A stretch of DNA of 64,000 bases. Source: Pirellulales bacterium (GTDB lineage: Bacteria; Planctomycetota; Planctomycetia; Pirellulales; PALSA-1355). Below, one piece after another: positions 26,479 through 34,943 of the stretch. The stretch lies in assembly GCA_022844125.1 (NCBI GenBank), contig JALHMI010000002.1, positions 124,001-188,000 of the forward strand, read 5' to 3'. The notes beneath the pieces are model-generated. The model ran no database searches and was not told the DNA's origin. It was given only the letters and a program-made list of their open reading frames with translations. Position numbers and translations under genes: made by a program. Each line of letters begins with the position of its first letter. Position 1 is the first letter of the stretch.

Positions 26479-27297
26479 TTACTCACTGGCCGCCGGCTGC
26501 TCGCGCAAGAATGCTTCGAGCCCGGCCAGATTGTCGGTATTGATCAGGTCCACGCCGGCCGCCTGGAGCTCGCGCCAGGCCGGGGCCTTGTCCGGCGCGG
26601 CCCAGAAGCGAACCTTCCGGCCTTTGGCGTGAGCGCGACTCACATAGTCGCGGAGCTTCTGGCGATCGGCTTCTTTAAACTCGCCGCTACCAAGCCACTT
26701 GAAGTGCGAGAACCAACTATCGCTGATCAGCGGCATGACATCGGCAGGATCGTCGCTGTCCAAATCGCTAATCCGGCCGTCGATCCCCGCATAGCGCTCT
26801 GACTGATTCTTGATCACGGCGATTGGACGATCGCCTGAAATGGATATGTCCACGGCGCCACTCTTGTGCGTGCCGTCCTTGGTGCTGGAGAGAACGTCCG
26901 CGTAGCTTGCGAGTACTTTGTGCAGGGCGGCGTAGGTCGGTTCGCCCGCGCTCTTCAAATCGATCAGAAGGTGAAACGGCTTGCCATCGCCATAGACGCT
27001 GCCGCCGTTAGCTTTAACGCGCTCCCGCAGCGGCACGAGGTACAACTTCTCGAGCGTCTTCTCGGGCTCGAGTTCGCGTTTCGTGTGCGCGACGAGCAGT
27101 TTGCCGTCGACTAGAAAGATGTCCGCCTCGACGCTGGTGAATCCATGATCGAGCGCATCGAGCAACGGACGATCGTGCAAGTAGTCATTATGAGCGTGGG
27201 CCTGAGCGAGGGGCTCAACAGCCGCGGCCGACCTGCCGACGAACAAGACCGCGACAAGGGCCCATGCGAGCGAACTCCGCCTGGTAACGTACTGCAT
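26479..27297 (-). CDS. Exported PI-PLC/GDPD-like phosphodiesterase (AIM6-like)
   Basis: 272 residues from the ATG at 27297. N-terminal signal peptide ends near GRSAAA. The TIM-barrel start HAHNDYLHDRPLLDAL, followed by FTSVEADIFL and LLVAHT, matches the PLC-like phosphodiesterase superfamily, in particular the group related to yeast AIM6; the HAHND His and the EAD acid are the likely catalytic and metal positions. LLIDLKS and a C-terminal GVDLINTDNLAGL complete the barrel. Substrate unknown; a phosphodiester head group is likely. Same strand as MIOX, 55 nt upstream of it, so cotranscription is possible and inositol release is an attractive but untested link. Confidence 0.75.
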   Translation of the reverse strand: MQYVTRRSSLAWALVAVLFVGRSAAAVEPLAQAHAHNDYLHDRPLLDALDHGFTSVEADIFLVDGKLLVAHTKRELEPEKTLEKLYLVPLRERVKANGGSVYGDGKPFHLLIDLKSAGEPTYAALHKVLASYADVLSSTKDGTHKSGAVDISISGDRPIAVIKNQSERYAGIDGRISDLDSDDPADVMPLISDSWFSHFKWLGSGEFKEADRQKLRDYVSRAHAKGRKVRFWAAPDKAPAWRELQAAGVDLINTDNLAGLEAFLREQPAASE

Positions 27298-27507
27298 GGC
27301 GAGCGTGTGTCCTGTGCTAGCAAGCGAGAAGAACGGTCGCGTAAAGCTTTCCCGGATTCTAGCACCGGCATCCACCGAGCGACAAGGTTTGCGCCGCCGG
27401 CAAGGCCGAAGACCAGGGGCAGGCCTCCGGTTGCCGCCCGGCGCGGCGAACTTACGATTCTCTCAGGCGACGGAAGGAATCAATCGCAATGTGCAGGGAG
27501 GTAGGAC

Positions 27508-27774
27508 ATGCGGGTTTTCAAAATGTTCTTGATCGCGTCGGTGCTCGGAGGGTTGGCCTGGTTCGTCAAGCAGTCGGTGCGTGTGGAGACCAGCGACCGT
27601 GAGGTTCAGATCACAATCGATCGCCATGCGCTGCGCGAAGCAGGCGCACGTTTTAAACGGCAAAGCAGGAATGCCGTGAGCACCGTGGGACAGGCACTCG
27701 AAGAGGCGGGCGAGGCCAGCGAATCCGACAAGCCGCAACGGCCGGCAGCTATAGAGCGAATCTTTTCAAGGTAG
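27508..27774 (+). CDS. Small membrane-anchored protein, unknown function
   Basis: 88 residues. A single hydrophobic N-terminal segment (about 5-20, MFLIASVLGGLAWFV) precedes a charged, probably helical domain with two short amphipathic parts. GGGAGG lies 7 nt before the ATG, a strong ribosome site. Expected orientation is cytoplasm-in with a periplasmic tail, or a secreted form if cleaved. I recognise no family. Divergent from the phosphodiesterase gene. Confidence 0.6.
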   Translation: MRVFKMFLIASVLGGLAWFVKQSVRVETSDREVQITIDRHALREAGARFKRQSRNAVSTVGQALEEAGEASESDKPQRPAAIERIFSR

Positions 27775-27800
27775 GCGGCTCTGATCGGCTCAAACTCGGA

Positions 27801-28055
27801 CTAGTAGCAGGGAACGCAGACTGGTTGTGGCTGGCACGGCACGCATTGTTGCTGCTGAACCAGCGGCGCGGCTTGCATCATTTGCGGCTGCGCAACGATG
27901 GGCGGACCTTGTTGCACCACCGGTTGTTGGTAGGTCGCCGGCGCAAAAGCCGGAGCCGTGGCAGGCGGCGCGTAGTTTCGCCCGTAGTACGGCCGCCAAC
28001 AACCGCAACCGCAGGTAACGACAATCAGACCGAACGATACGGTGAGCCACTTCAT
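27801..28055 (-). CDS. Small exported Pro/Gln/Cys-rich protein, possible lipoprotein (paralogue A)
   Basis: 84 residues from ATG 28055, with AAAGGA 8 nt upstream. The N-terminus MKWLTVSFGLIVVTCGC is a signal peptide with cysteines at the end; the lipobox is weaker than in paralogue B. WRPYYGRNYAPPA follows, then a QP-rich body and a tail with two CxPC-type pairs (CVPCQPQPVCVPC), which could form disulfides. It is related to the gene at 28305-28481 through the MKWL start and the Y-x-GR-x-YA-x-PA block, and both have the same promoter boxes. Function unknown; envelope location likely. Confidence 0.65.
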   Translation of the reverse strand: MKWLTVSFGLIVVTCGCGCWRPYYGRNYAPPATAPAFAPATYQQPVVQQGPPIVAQPQMMQAAPLVQQQQCVPCQPQPVCVPCY

Positions 28056-28161
28056 GGCAGGTTCCTTTGACGAGTGCTCGATTCGCTGGTGAGAGGCGCC
28101 GCTGAACTGGCGCACGGCTCAAGCCCCGGAAACATGCGAACCGCTCTCGAGACGGGCGGGG

Positions 28162-28191
28162 ACGATACCGGATGCCCACCGGCGCGGTCAA
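28162..28191 (-). promoter_or_regulatory. Candidate promoter of small lipoprotein A
   Basis: On the minus strand, TTGACC (28191-28186), an 18-bp spacer and TATCGT (28167-28162). The same two hexamers with the same spacing precede paralogue B (28552-28523), although the spacers differ. About 107 nt from the ATG at 28055. Confidence 0.5.
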
Positions 28192-28304
28192 GGGCAGCCA
28201 CCGACAAGGACATTTCCCCACCAGGCATGCAGCCGACATAAGCGACTGCATAGCTGTAGTTCGCCAGCTTCGGTCCGCTAGCTCAACCTCATCAGAGACT
28301 TGCC

Positions 28305-28481
28305 TTAGTTTGCGCCGATGTACTTTTGCAGCGCAGACTGAACATCCTTCGGCTGCGCGTCTGCAGCTATCCCGACGCGCGAGTTGTGCTTCGCTGGCGC
28401 GGCATATCCGCGACCGGAATAAGGTTGTGCGCAGCCGATCGCAAACAACAGCCAACCCAGTATCAGCGGTAGCCATTTCAT
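28305..28481 (-). CDS. Small lipoprotein of 58 residues (paralogue B)
   Basis: Reads MKWLPLILGWLLFAIGCAQP at the start: a short signal peptide with a textbook lipobox (A-I-G-C, Cys 17). The mature part is only about 41 residues and ends QSALQKYIGAN. The GR-x-YAAPA block after the lipid Cys matches paralogue A at 27801-28055 (Y-x-GR-x-YA-x-PA). The ribosome site (GAG about 10 nt upstream) is weak. Too short for many gene finders and easily missed. Function unknown; membrane-anchored, probably in the outer membrane or periplasm. Confidence 0.6.
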   Translation of the reverse strand: MKWLPLILGWLLFAIGCAQPYSGRGYAAPAKHNSRVGIAADAQPKDVQSALQKYIGAN

Positions 28482-28522
28482 GGCATCATCTCGTTAAACA
28501 GTCAGGTCAGCACGGGGCACGG

Positions 28523-28552
28523 ACGATACCGGAATCCGACGCTCAGGGTCAA
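28523..28552 (-). promoter_or_regulatory. Candidate promoter of small lipoprotein B
   Basis: On the minus strand, TTGACC (28552-28547), 18-bp spacer, TATCGT (28528-28523), 42 nt before the ATG at 28481. Identical boxes and spacing to the element at 28162-28191. It lies between the UDG stop (28590) and the lipoprotein, so it can act independently of the upstream operon. Confidence 0.5.
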
Positions 28553-28589
28553 GGACAGCAAGCGAACCACGCTCGGTGGCCCCAATAGG

Positions 28590-29288
28590 CTAAGCAACCG
28601 TAATCCGGCGGCGTGCTTGCTGAAAGATTGCGTCAAACATCGGCTCGGTTAGAACCCCCGTGAACGTGTTTTGCTGGCTGGGGTGGTAGCTGGCCAGCAG
28701 CCAGCGGCCGCCCGCTAGCGAAACTTCCGCCCCGTGAGCGAATCGCGGCGCGAGTCCGCTCTGCCACTTGCGCCGGCGAAGCTCGCGGAGAAGCGATTTC
28801 CAGGCAATCTGCCCTAGCGCCAGATAGACCACGGCCGGAATGAGTGCGAACGTGGCATCAAGCCACTCCCGGCAATTCGCCAGTTCGCCGGGCAGCGGTT
28901 TATTACCGGGCGGAGCGCAGTGGGCAGCAGCGGTAATCGCGCAGTCATGTAGCTTGAGGCCGTCGGAGGCATTGTCGCTGGTCGGCTGATTGGCGAAGCC
29001 CGCTTTGAAGAGTGCGCGATACAGCCACTCGCCACTGCGGTCACCGGTGAACATCCGGCCTGTGCGGTTCGCACCATGAGCCGCCGGCGCGAGACCGACG
29101 ATCAGCAGTCGAGCCGCCGGATCGCCGAAGTTGGGGACCGGTTTTCCCCAGTAGTCCTGGTCGCGAAAGGCGGCTCGTTTTTCTTGAGCGACTTGTTCGC
29201 AGTAGATACGCAGTCGCGAACAGCGCTCGCAAGCCGCGATCTGCTCGTTAAGTTTGCTCCAGGCGCCAGTCACCGTACGTTTCGCCAT
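28590..29288 (-). CDS. Uracil-DNA glycosylase, family 5 (UDGb-like)
   Basis: 232 residues. The family 5 blocks are present: VGLAPAAHGANRTGRMFTGD (active-site loop, without the Asp/Asn seen in family 1), a central ALGQIAW segment and ASYHPSQQNTFTG near the C-terminus. The cysteines C20 and C23 with the later HDC, AHC and NCREW cysteines are candidates for the 4Fe-4S cluster. The enzyme removes uracil and other deaminated bases from DNA. Its ATG is 3 nt after the ThuA stop, so it is the last gene of the DUF1549-DUF1501-ThuA transcript, an unexpected place for a repair gene. Confidence 0.9.
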   Translation of the reverse strand: MAKRTVTGAWSKLNEQIAACERCSRLRIYCEQVAQEKRAAFRDQDYWGKPVPNFGDPAARLLIVGLAPAAHGANRTGRMFTGDRSGEWLYRALFKAGFANQPTSDNASDGLKLHDCAITAAAHCAPPGNKPLPGELANCREWLDATFALIPAVVYLALGQIAWKSLLRELRRRKWQSGLAPRFAHGAEVSLAGGRWLLASYHPSQQNTFTGVLTEPMFDAIFQQARRRITVA

Positions 29289-29291
29289 CGC

Positions 29292-30038
29292 TTACCTGGC
29301 TTGCGGCGACTGTGGCTCGCGCCCGGCTGCCCAGTGGAGGGCATTGGCCAGCAACCGGCGGAAGCTCTCTTCCTTGAAGTCCTGCTGATGACCGAGCGAA
29401 GTATAGAACACGCGGCCGCCGTTGTGCATTCGGGTCCAGGTGATCGGATCTGTTGACTCCGGGCTAGTACCAATCATCAGCACGCGGCAGTCGGAGGAAA
29501 TGCCTTTGTTCTTATACAGGCTGCCCAGCGAACGAAATGGCGTGACGCCGGCCAGCAGCGGGTCGTCCTGCTCTTCTTCAACGATCCTCACTTCGGTGAC
29601 GAGATCGTTGCTGTAATGCCCTTTATAGTTTCCGCCGAGCACCTCTTTGTCCAGGGCGAGCCAGTTTTGCAAAGCGTGACTCGCCGTCCGCACGCCCACG
29701 ATCGGACGGCCCGAATTGCAGTAGTCCTTGATCTTCCGCAGTTGCTCGCCATCGATCTCCAATCGGCGCGTGAACAGCAGCATGACGTCGCAGGTGTCGA
29801 GGTTCTCAAGGCCGGGAAGGTTCTTGATGTCCTCGCCTTCGACAAAGGCGCGCGAGCAACGGACATCGTAGTTCACTTCGAGATACTTCTGCAGGGTCGC
29901 GAGCGATTCGTTCGACTCGTACTCCAAGGAGCCCGAGACGAGGCAGACCTTGAGCGGTTCGGCGGTTCGCGCGACCGACACGACGAACATGCAGGCGAAG
30001 CCAAGAGCGCATCGAATGAGCTGAGTGCGGAGTTTCAT
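29292..30038 (-). CDS. Exported ThuA-domain protein
   Basis: 248 residues with a signal peptide (1-25, ending RTA). The ThuA fold is class I glutamine amidotransferase-like: VCLVSGSLEYESNESLATL, CDVMLLFTRR, PIVGVRTASHALQNW, and a GRVFYTSLGHQQDF end. The GVRTASHAL block is where the nucleophile elbow would be, but no Cys nucleophile is seen, as is usual in ThuA. Planctomycetes often pair such proteins with DUF1501/DUF1549 sets; the function is thought to lie in carbohydrate metabolism but is not settled. 33 nt after the DUF1501 gene. Confidence 0.85.
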   Translation of the reverse strand: MKLRTQLIRCALGFACMFVVSVARTAEPLKVCLVSGSLEYESNESLATLQKYLEVNYDVRCSRAFVEGEDIKNLPGLENLDTCDVMLLFTRRLEIDGEQLRKIKDYCNSGRPIVGVRTASHALQNWLALDKEVLGGNYKGHYSNDLVTEVRIVEEEQDDPLLAGVTPFRSLGSLYKNKGISSDCRVLMIGTSPESTDPITWTRMHNGGRVFYTSLGHQQDFKEESFRRLLANALHWAAGREPQSPQAR

Positions 30039-30071
30039 GGGAGATAGTCTCGATGATCGCGGTGTCAGGGC

Positions 30072-31499
30072 TCACGCGATGATATCGCGCACGACGTTGC
30101 CGTGCACGTCGGTGAGACGCATGTCGCGACCGCCGAAGCGCATGGTGAGCCGAGTGTGGTCGATGCCCAAGAGGTGCAGCATCGTGGCATGGAGATCGTG
30201 AATTTCGACCTTATTCTCGATGGCATAATAACCGTAGTCGTCGGTGGCGCCGTAGATCGTGCCCCCCTTGATGCCACCGCCAGCCAGCCAAACTGAAAAG
30301 CCGAATGGATTGTGATCGCGGCCGTTGGTCCCCTGAGCCATCGGCGTACGACCGAACTCGCCGGCCCACACAACCAGCGTGTCGTCGAGCAAACCGCGCC
30401 GCTTAAGGTCCTTAAGCAGTCCAGCGATGGGTTTGTCCGTCGCGCGAGCATTCTGCTCGTGCCCTTCCTTAAGGTTGCTGTGCTGGTCCCAGCGATCGTG
30501 GCCGAGATTATGACACAACAGTTCCACGAACCTGACGCCGCGCTCGACGAGCCGCCGCGCAACCAGGCACTCGCGCCCGTACGCCTCCGTGACTGGATCG
30601 TCGAGACCGTAAAGCTGCTGGGTCTCTGTGGTTTCGTCGGAGATGTCCATCAAATGCGGCACCGCGGTCTGCATGCGGAAAGCCAACTCGCAATTAGCGA
30701 TCGCGCTCTCTAGTTGACCGTCGCCACCAGTGCGGACAAGAGTCGCTTGATCGAGCGAGCGCATCAGGGCCAGCTTCTTAAGCTGATGCGCGTCGTCGCG
30801 TTCGAGCCGGGCGAGATCTGCGACGGGTTGTGCGCCCGCCCGAAAAGAGCTCCCTTGATACGAAGCCGGCAAGAAGCCGCTGCCAAAGCAATCCCAACCG
30901 CCGGGCGGAATCATGCCGCTGTTGAGCACGACAAAACCGGGCAGGTTCTGGCATTCACTGCCGAGGCCATAAGTGGCCCAGGCACCCATGCTGGGGCGAC
31001 CCTGTTGACCGCTGCCGGAATGCAGGAAGTAGTTGGCGCTCGTGTGCTCTGAGAAGTTTGAGACCATCGAGCGCACAATCGCCAAATCGTCAACGCATTT
31101 GGCAATGTGCGGGAACAAGTCGCTCACCGGGATCCCGCTCTGGCCGCGCGCGCGAAACGCCCAGGGGCTCTTCAGCACCTTGCCGATGTTGTCGAATTGC
31201 GTGGGTTGCACTCGGGCCTTGATTGCCTGGCCATTTTCGCGATCGAGTCGCGGTTTTGGATCGAACGAGTCGACCTGCGAGACTCCACCGTCCATGAACA
31301 GAAAAATGACGTTCTTCGCTCGCGGCGCGAGATGCGTGGGCAGCGGAGCGAGCGGATTCGTGCGGCGATCGCTCGCGGCGGCGCCGAATGCCGGCTCACC
31401 AGCCAGTGCCGCCAACGCCACCGCTCCAAAGCCGCTGGCCGCGCGCGCGAGAAACTCGCGGCGGCTGTGCGAGACGGGTGTGAAGCGGTGACAATGCAT
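30072..31499 (-). CDS. DUF1501 family protein with Tat signal
   Basis: 475 residues from the ATG at 31499. The N-terminus carries a twin-arginine signal, HSRREFLARAASGFGAVALA, so the protein is exported folded. The body belongs to DUF1501, a group in the alkaline phosphatase/sulfatase superfamily: NVIFLFMDGGVSQVDSFDPK at the start, HSGSGQQGRPSMGAW, and VVWAGEFGRTP with GRDHNP as conserved acid/His sites. It lies directly after the DUF1549/1553 gene (33 nt), the standard planctomycete pair. Probable periplasmic hydrolase acting with that cytochrome protein; the substrate is unknown. The frame extends to 31589 but without a signal. Confidence 0.92.
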   Translation of the reverse strand: MHCHRFTPVSHSRREFLARAASGFGAVALAALAGEPAFGAAASDRRTNPLAPLPTHLAPRAKNVIFLFMDGGVSQVDSFDPKPRLDRENGQAIKARVQPTQFDNIGKVLKSPWAFRARGQSGIPVSDLFPHIAKCVDDLAIVRSMVSNFSEHTSANYFLHSGSGQQGRPSMGAWATYGLGSECQNLPGFVVLNSGMIPPGGWDCFGSGFLPASYQGSSFRAGAQPVADLARLERDDAHQLKKLALMRSLDQATLVRTGGDGQLESAIANCELAFRMQTAVPHLMDISDETTETQQLYGLDDPVTEAYGRECLVARRLVERGVRFVELLCHNLGHDRWDQHSNLKEGHEQNARATDKPIAGLLKDLKRRGLLDDTLVVWAGEFGRTPMAQGTNGRDHNPFGFSVWLAGGGIKGGTIYGATDDYGYYAIENKVEIHDLHATMLHLLGIDHTRLTMRFGGRDMRLTDVHGNVVRDIIA

Positions 31500-31531
31500 G
31501 GTGATTAAAAGCAGCTGGGCTAGTAAGTGCG

Positions 31532-34500
31532 TCAGGGGATATAGATGAACTCTTTGACGTTCATGAGTACATGCGCGTAGTCCGTCCAAGCCTGTCGATC
31601 ATCGGCCGCGACGAACGCAAGACCTGCTGCCAGCTCATCGTCCTGCGGCGGTCGGGCGAAAGCACTCTCGTACATCGCGCGGATGCGCCCTGCGACGGTG
31701 GATTGCGGTTCGGCCAACACGCGATCTGCCCAGACGCCGGCCTGCTGTACAACCAGTGGATTGTTCATCAGCGACAATGCCTGGGCTGGAACATTCGACG
31801 TTCCGCGGCGACCGATTGTGGTGAAGGGTGTGGGATAGTCAAACGCCAGGAACAGCGGCGGCAGGAAATTACGTCGCACGGTCAGGTAGATGCTTCGCCG
31901 CCCCGCGCCGTCGAGCGGACCTGACTCGGACGGCCGACCGCGTCCTGCCATGAAGTCCGTCAGATGTGGCTTCACGCCCGGACCATACATCGTGTCGTCC
32001 AGTTGGCCAGCGACGAACAACAGCGCATCGCGGATGCTCTCGGCTTCGAGCCGGCGGACGCTCATGCGGTGCCACAGCTTATTCTGCGGATCTGCGGTAT
32101 CGCTGGCCACGTCGACCTGACTTGACATGCGATAGGTGTTCGACAGAACCATCAGCCGATGCAGATGCTTGAGCGACCAGCCGCTTGCGATGAGTTCGCC
32201 CGCGAGGAAGTCGAGCAGCTCAGGATGCGTCGGCGGCTGACCCATCACACCAAAATCGTCGGGCGAACGGACAAGCCCGGCGCCAAAGTGATGATGCCAC
32301 AGCCGATTCACGATCACGCGCGGAGCGAGCGGGTACTCCGGTGAAACAAGTTGGCGAGCGAGCTCCAGGCGCCCGCTGCCGCTACCCGGCGGAGAGTGGT
32401 CGGCGCCGCCCAGTACTTCGAGAAATCGCCGGGGTACTTCGTCACCGAGGGTCTTATGGTTCCCACGGATGAAGACCTGTTCGTTCTCGGCGGTGCCGTC
32501 AAGGATCGCGGGCGTGCGACGCGGCGGAGTAATTCGCGCATCGACTGCCCGTCGACGATCGTCAAGCGCAATAAGCGCTTCGGCAAGTACGGTTCGCGCG
32601 GCGACGAGTTCAGTTGGCGCGACTTCTTGCTGCCGCAGCAGCCATTGGACCAGTACGAGCGCATCGGGGTCGTTGTGCCGTGTAATGTCCGCCGCCAAGA
32701 CTGCACATTGCTGGAGAGTCCTTTGATAAGCAGTTGCCAGGGCGCGGGGCGTGTCGATCGCGGAATCTTCCAGCATCGTCACGATCTGACGATTGGGCGC
32801 CGCGGGTGGCATCGCATCGGCGAATGCAACTGCATCCAGCGCCAGGTAACCATCGCCATCATCGACTAGTTCGATATAGGCACGATGTCCTACCCACTTG
32901 CTCAAATCCTGCGGTTGCCAGCGCGGTTCAGTTCCGGCCGGAGCGAACTCCAGCCCGCCATAGATCGGGGCTCGGATGAGCTGGAACCCGTCAATGATCA
33001 GTCGCACGCGGCCACCGTTGCCATGGACCCGATACCAGAGCGTGGGTCCGGTGATCTCGAACGTCGGCGAACGCAATTCCCCTTGCAGCTTGGGGGACAG
33101 AAGCCCGGAGTGCGCGGCCGGCGCGGCAGCAACCTCGAAGGGCATCTCTCCGCCCGCGGCGAAGCCCCAGACGCTGGTGGGCAGTTGATCGATTTGGAAG
33201 GCTTCACCCGTTCGAGTCCAGGCCGCGAAGCCTTGCCCGGCGAAAACAACCGGGCGAATTTGCTCGCGGGCCGCCTGCTGCTGCTTGGCAAACCGTGCTA
33301 CGAGCTCCGTGCGACGACGTGAAAAGTCCTCCGGAGTAACCGTGTCCGAATCGTTTGTGAGGGTCGCCCACGCATGCAGCGGATGGTCGATACGTGTGCG
33401 TGCTTCTTCGGAAAGGGCGGCAACATCCAGCGACCCGAGGGTTTCGGCGACGCCGCTCAGCCGCGCGGGTAACTCGTCGCGGACGAAACCGGTTAGCAGT
33501 TGCTCGTGCTCACTCCGCGCGACGCGCAGTTCTATCAATTTCTGGTCGAGAAAGCTCGGCGGCTCGATCGAGGCCTGCTGATAGCGCGAGCTCTGCAGGT
33601 AACCGGCCAGCGCGTAGTAATCCTTAGTCGAGATGGCATCAAACTTATGATCGTGGCAGCGGGCGCAGCTCACCGTTAGTCCGAGAAACGCCTTGGAAAA
33701 GACGTCGATCTGATTGTCGACACGAGCGGCTTCGTCAGCGCGCACATCGACCGGTGAATGCACGGCCTCTCCGAAGAAATACCAGCCTGTTCCGATGATC
33801 GACTCATTCGTGTCATCTCCAGGATGGCGGCGGGGCTGCGGCAGCAGATCACCGGCGATATGCTCGACCACCAACTGGTTGTATGGCAAGTCGGCGTTCA
33901 ACGCGCGGATAATGTAGTCGCGATAGCGATAGGCGTTCGCAACTTCGAAATCGAACTCGTGGCCGAGTGTCTCAGCAAAACGCACCAGGTCGAGCCAATG
34001 TCGGGCCCAGCGCTCGCCGTAGTGAGGCGAGTTCAGCAGGCGATTTACTACCTTCTCGTAAGCATTCGGAGAATTGTCAGACAAGAAAGCAGCAATCTCG
34101 GCAGGCGTCGGCGGCAGCCCGGTCAGATCGAACGTGACGCGACGCAATAGCGTGCGCCGGTCCGCGGCCGGCGCGGGCTGCAGATTTGCCGACTCGAGCT
34201 TCGCCAGAATGTAGCGATCCACGGAAGTTCGAACCCAGCCGGAACTGGCAACGTCCGGAGGTGCGGCTGTGGCGAGCGGTTGAAAGCTCCAGTGGCCAGC
34301 ACGGGCAGCGAGATCGAACTGCTTCACGGCAGGCGACGATGATTCGGCTGCTTCGGCACCCCAGGGAGCACCGTGTCCGACCCATTGCTCGAGCACCTGA
34401 ATCTCTTCGGCGGGCAGTTGCGAGTCGGGCGGCATCTGATAAAGGTCGCCGTAGCGGATCGCGTCAATCAACAGGCTCTCGTCTGGCTTGCCTGGGACGA

Positions 34501-34762
34501 CGGCCGGGCCGGTGTCACCGCCCGCCAGCATTGCGGCTCGCGAATCGAGCCGCAGACTACCCTTGGACTTCTCGGCGCCGTGGCACTCCGAGCAGCGGGC
34601 GATCAAGATCGGCCGCACTTGCTTTTCAAAGAACTCCACGGCCGAGGGGTCGCCGGACGCGATTTGGGACGGTTCAGGCTCGGCAGCGAACAATACCACT
34701 TGCCACGCCACCAGGGCGAACGCAACCGTGCAGCCGCAAGTGAACTTATGATGGAGCATCAC
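31532..34762 (-). CDS. PSCyt1-DUF1549-DUF1553 (PSD1) cytochrome c-like protein
   Basis: 1076 residues, exported (signal 1-27). Planctomycete cytochrome C1 domain first, with CSECH at 57-61 and MPPDSQLP as the axial Met region. DUF1549 follows from about 165 (VDRYILAKLESANLQPAP, GLPPTPAEI), including a second CARCHDH haem-like motif near residue 370. A middle portion (about 510-650) looks like a carbohydrate-binding beta domain. DUF1553 (PSD1) closes the protein, with NRLWHHHFGAGLVRSPDDFG and SPEYPLAPRV. Such proteins form large sets in planctomycetes and are suspected to act in oxidative attack on complex polysaccharides. First gene of the DUF1549-DUF1501-ThuA-UDG operon. Confidence 0.93.
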   Translation of the reverse strand: MMLHHKFTCGCTVAFALVAWQVVLFAAEPEPSQIASGDPSAVEFFEKQVRPILIARCSECHGAEKSKGSLRLDSRAAMLAGGDTGPAVVPGKPDESLLIDAIRYGDLYQMPPDSQLPAEEIQVLEQWVGHGAPWGAEAAESSSPAVKQFDLAARAGHWSFQPLATAAPPDVASSGWVRTSVDRYILAKLESANLQPAPAADRRTLLRRVTFDLTGLPPTPAEIAAFLSDNSPNAYEKVVNRLLNSPHYGERWARHWLDLVRFAETLGHEFDFEVANAYRYRDYIIRALNADLPYNQLVVEHIAGDLLPQPRRHPGDDTNESIIGTGWYFFGEAVHSPVDVRADEAARVDNQIDVFSKAFLGLTVSCARCHDHKFDAISTKDYYALAGYLQSSRYQQASIEPPSFLDQKLIELRVARSEHEQLLTGFVRDELPARLSGVAETLGSLDVAALSEEARTRIDHPLHAWATLTNDSDTVTPEDFSRRRTELVARFAKQQQAAREQIRPVVFAGQGFAAWTRTGEAFQIDQLPTSVWGFAAGGEMPFEVAAAPAAHSGLLSPKLQGELRSPTFEITGPTLWYRVHGNGGRVRLIIDGFQLIRAPIYGGLEFAPAGTEPRWQPQDLSKWVGHRAYIELVDDGDGYLALDAVAFADAMPPAAPNRQIVTMLEDSAIDTPRALATAYQRTLQQCAVLAADITRHNDPDALVLVQWLLRQQEVAPTELVAARTVLAEALIALDDRRRAVDARITPPRRTPAILDGTAENEQVFIRGNHKTLGDEVPRRFLEVLGGADHSPPGSGSGRLELARQLVSPEYPLAPRVIVNRLWHHHFGAGLVRSPDDFGVMGQPPTHPELLDFLAGELIASGWSLKHLHRLMVLSNTYRMSSQVDVASDTADPQNKLWHRMSVRRLEAESIRDALLFVAGQLDDTMYGPGVKPHLTDFMAGRGRPSESGPLDGAGRRSIYLTVRRNFLPPLFLAFDYPTPFTTIGRRGTSNVPAQALSLMNNPLVVQQAGVWADRVLAEPQSTVAGRIRAMYESAFARPPQDDELAAGLAFVAADDRQAWTDYAHVLMNVKEFIYIP

Positions 34763-34797
34763 GACTCCCGCCGAGCGGCGTGTCGGGGAGGGTAAAC

Positions 34798-34817
34798 GCG
34801 GCGATGCATATCGCCGC
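34798..34817. promoter_or_regulatory. Perfect hairpin upstream of the DUF1549 operon
   Basis: GCGGCGAT and ATCGCCGC form an 8-bp perfect stem with a GCAT loop. It is 36 nt before the DUF1549 start and 126 nt after the cls stop. With no T-run on either strand it may be an operator, a leader structure or a rho-dependent end for cls. Confidence 0.35.
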
Positions 34818-34943
34818 CTAAGCGTCTGGTAGGCAAGGGATTCGCTCGTTCATCGAATATAGTAACCCGCCGAGAAGCGGTCAAACCGGCGCGCTTCCGC
34901 CACGATTGTCCTGCGCAGGTCGGCGGGAAGTCAGGGCATGACC

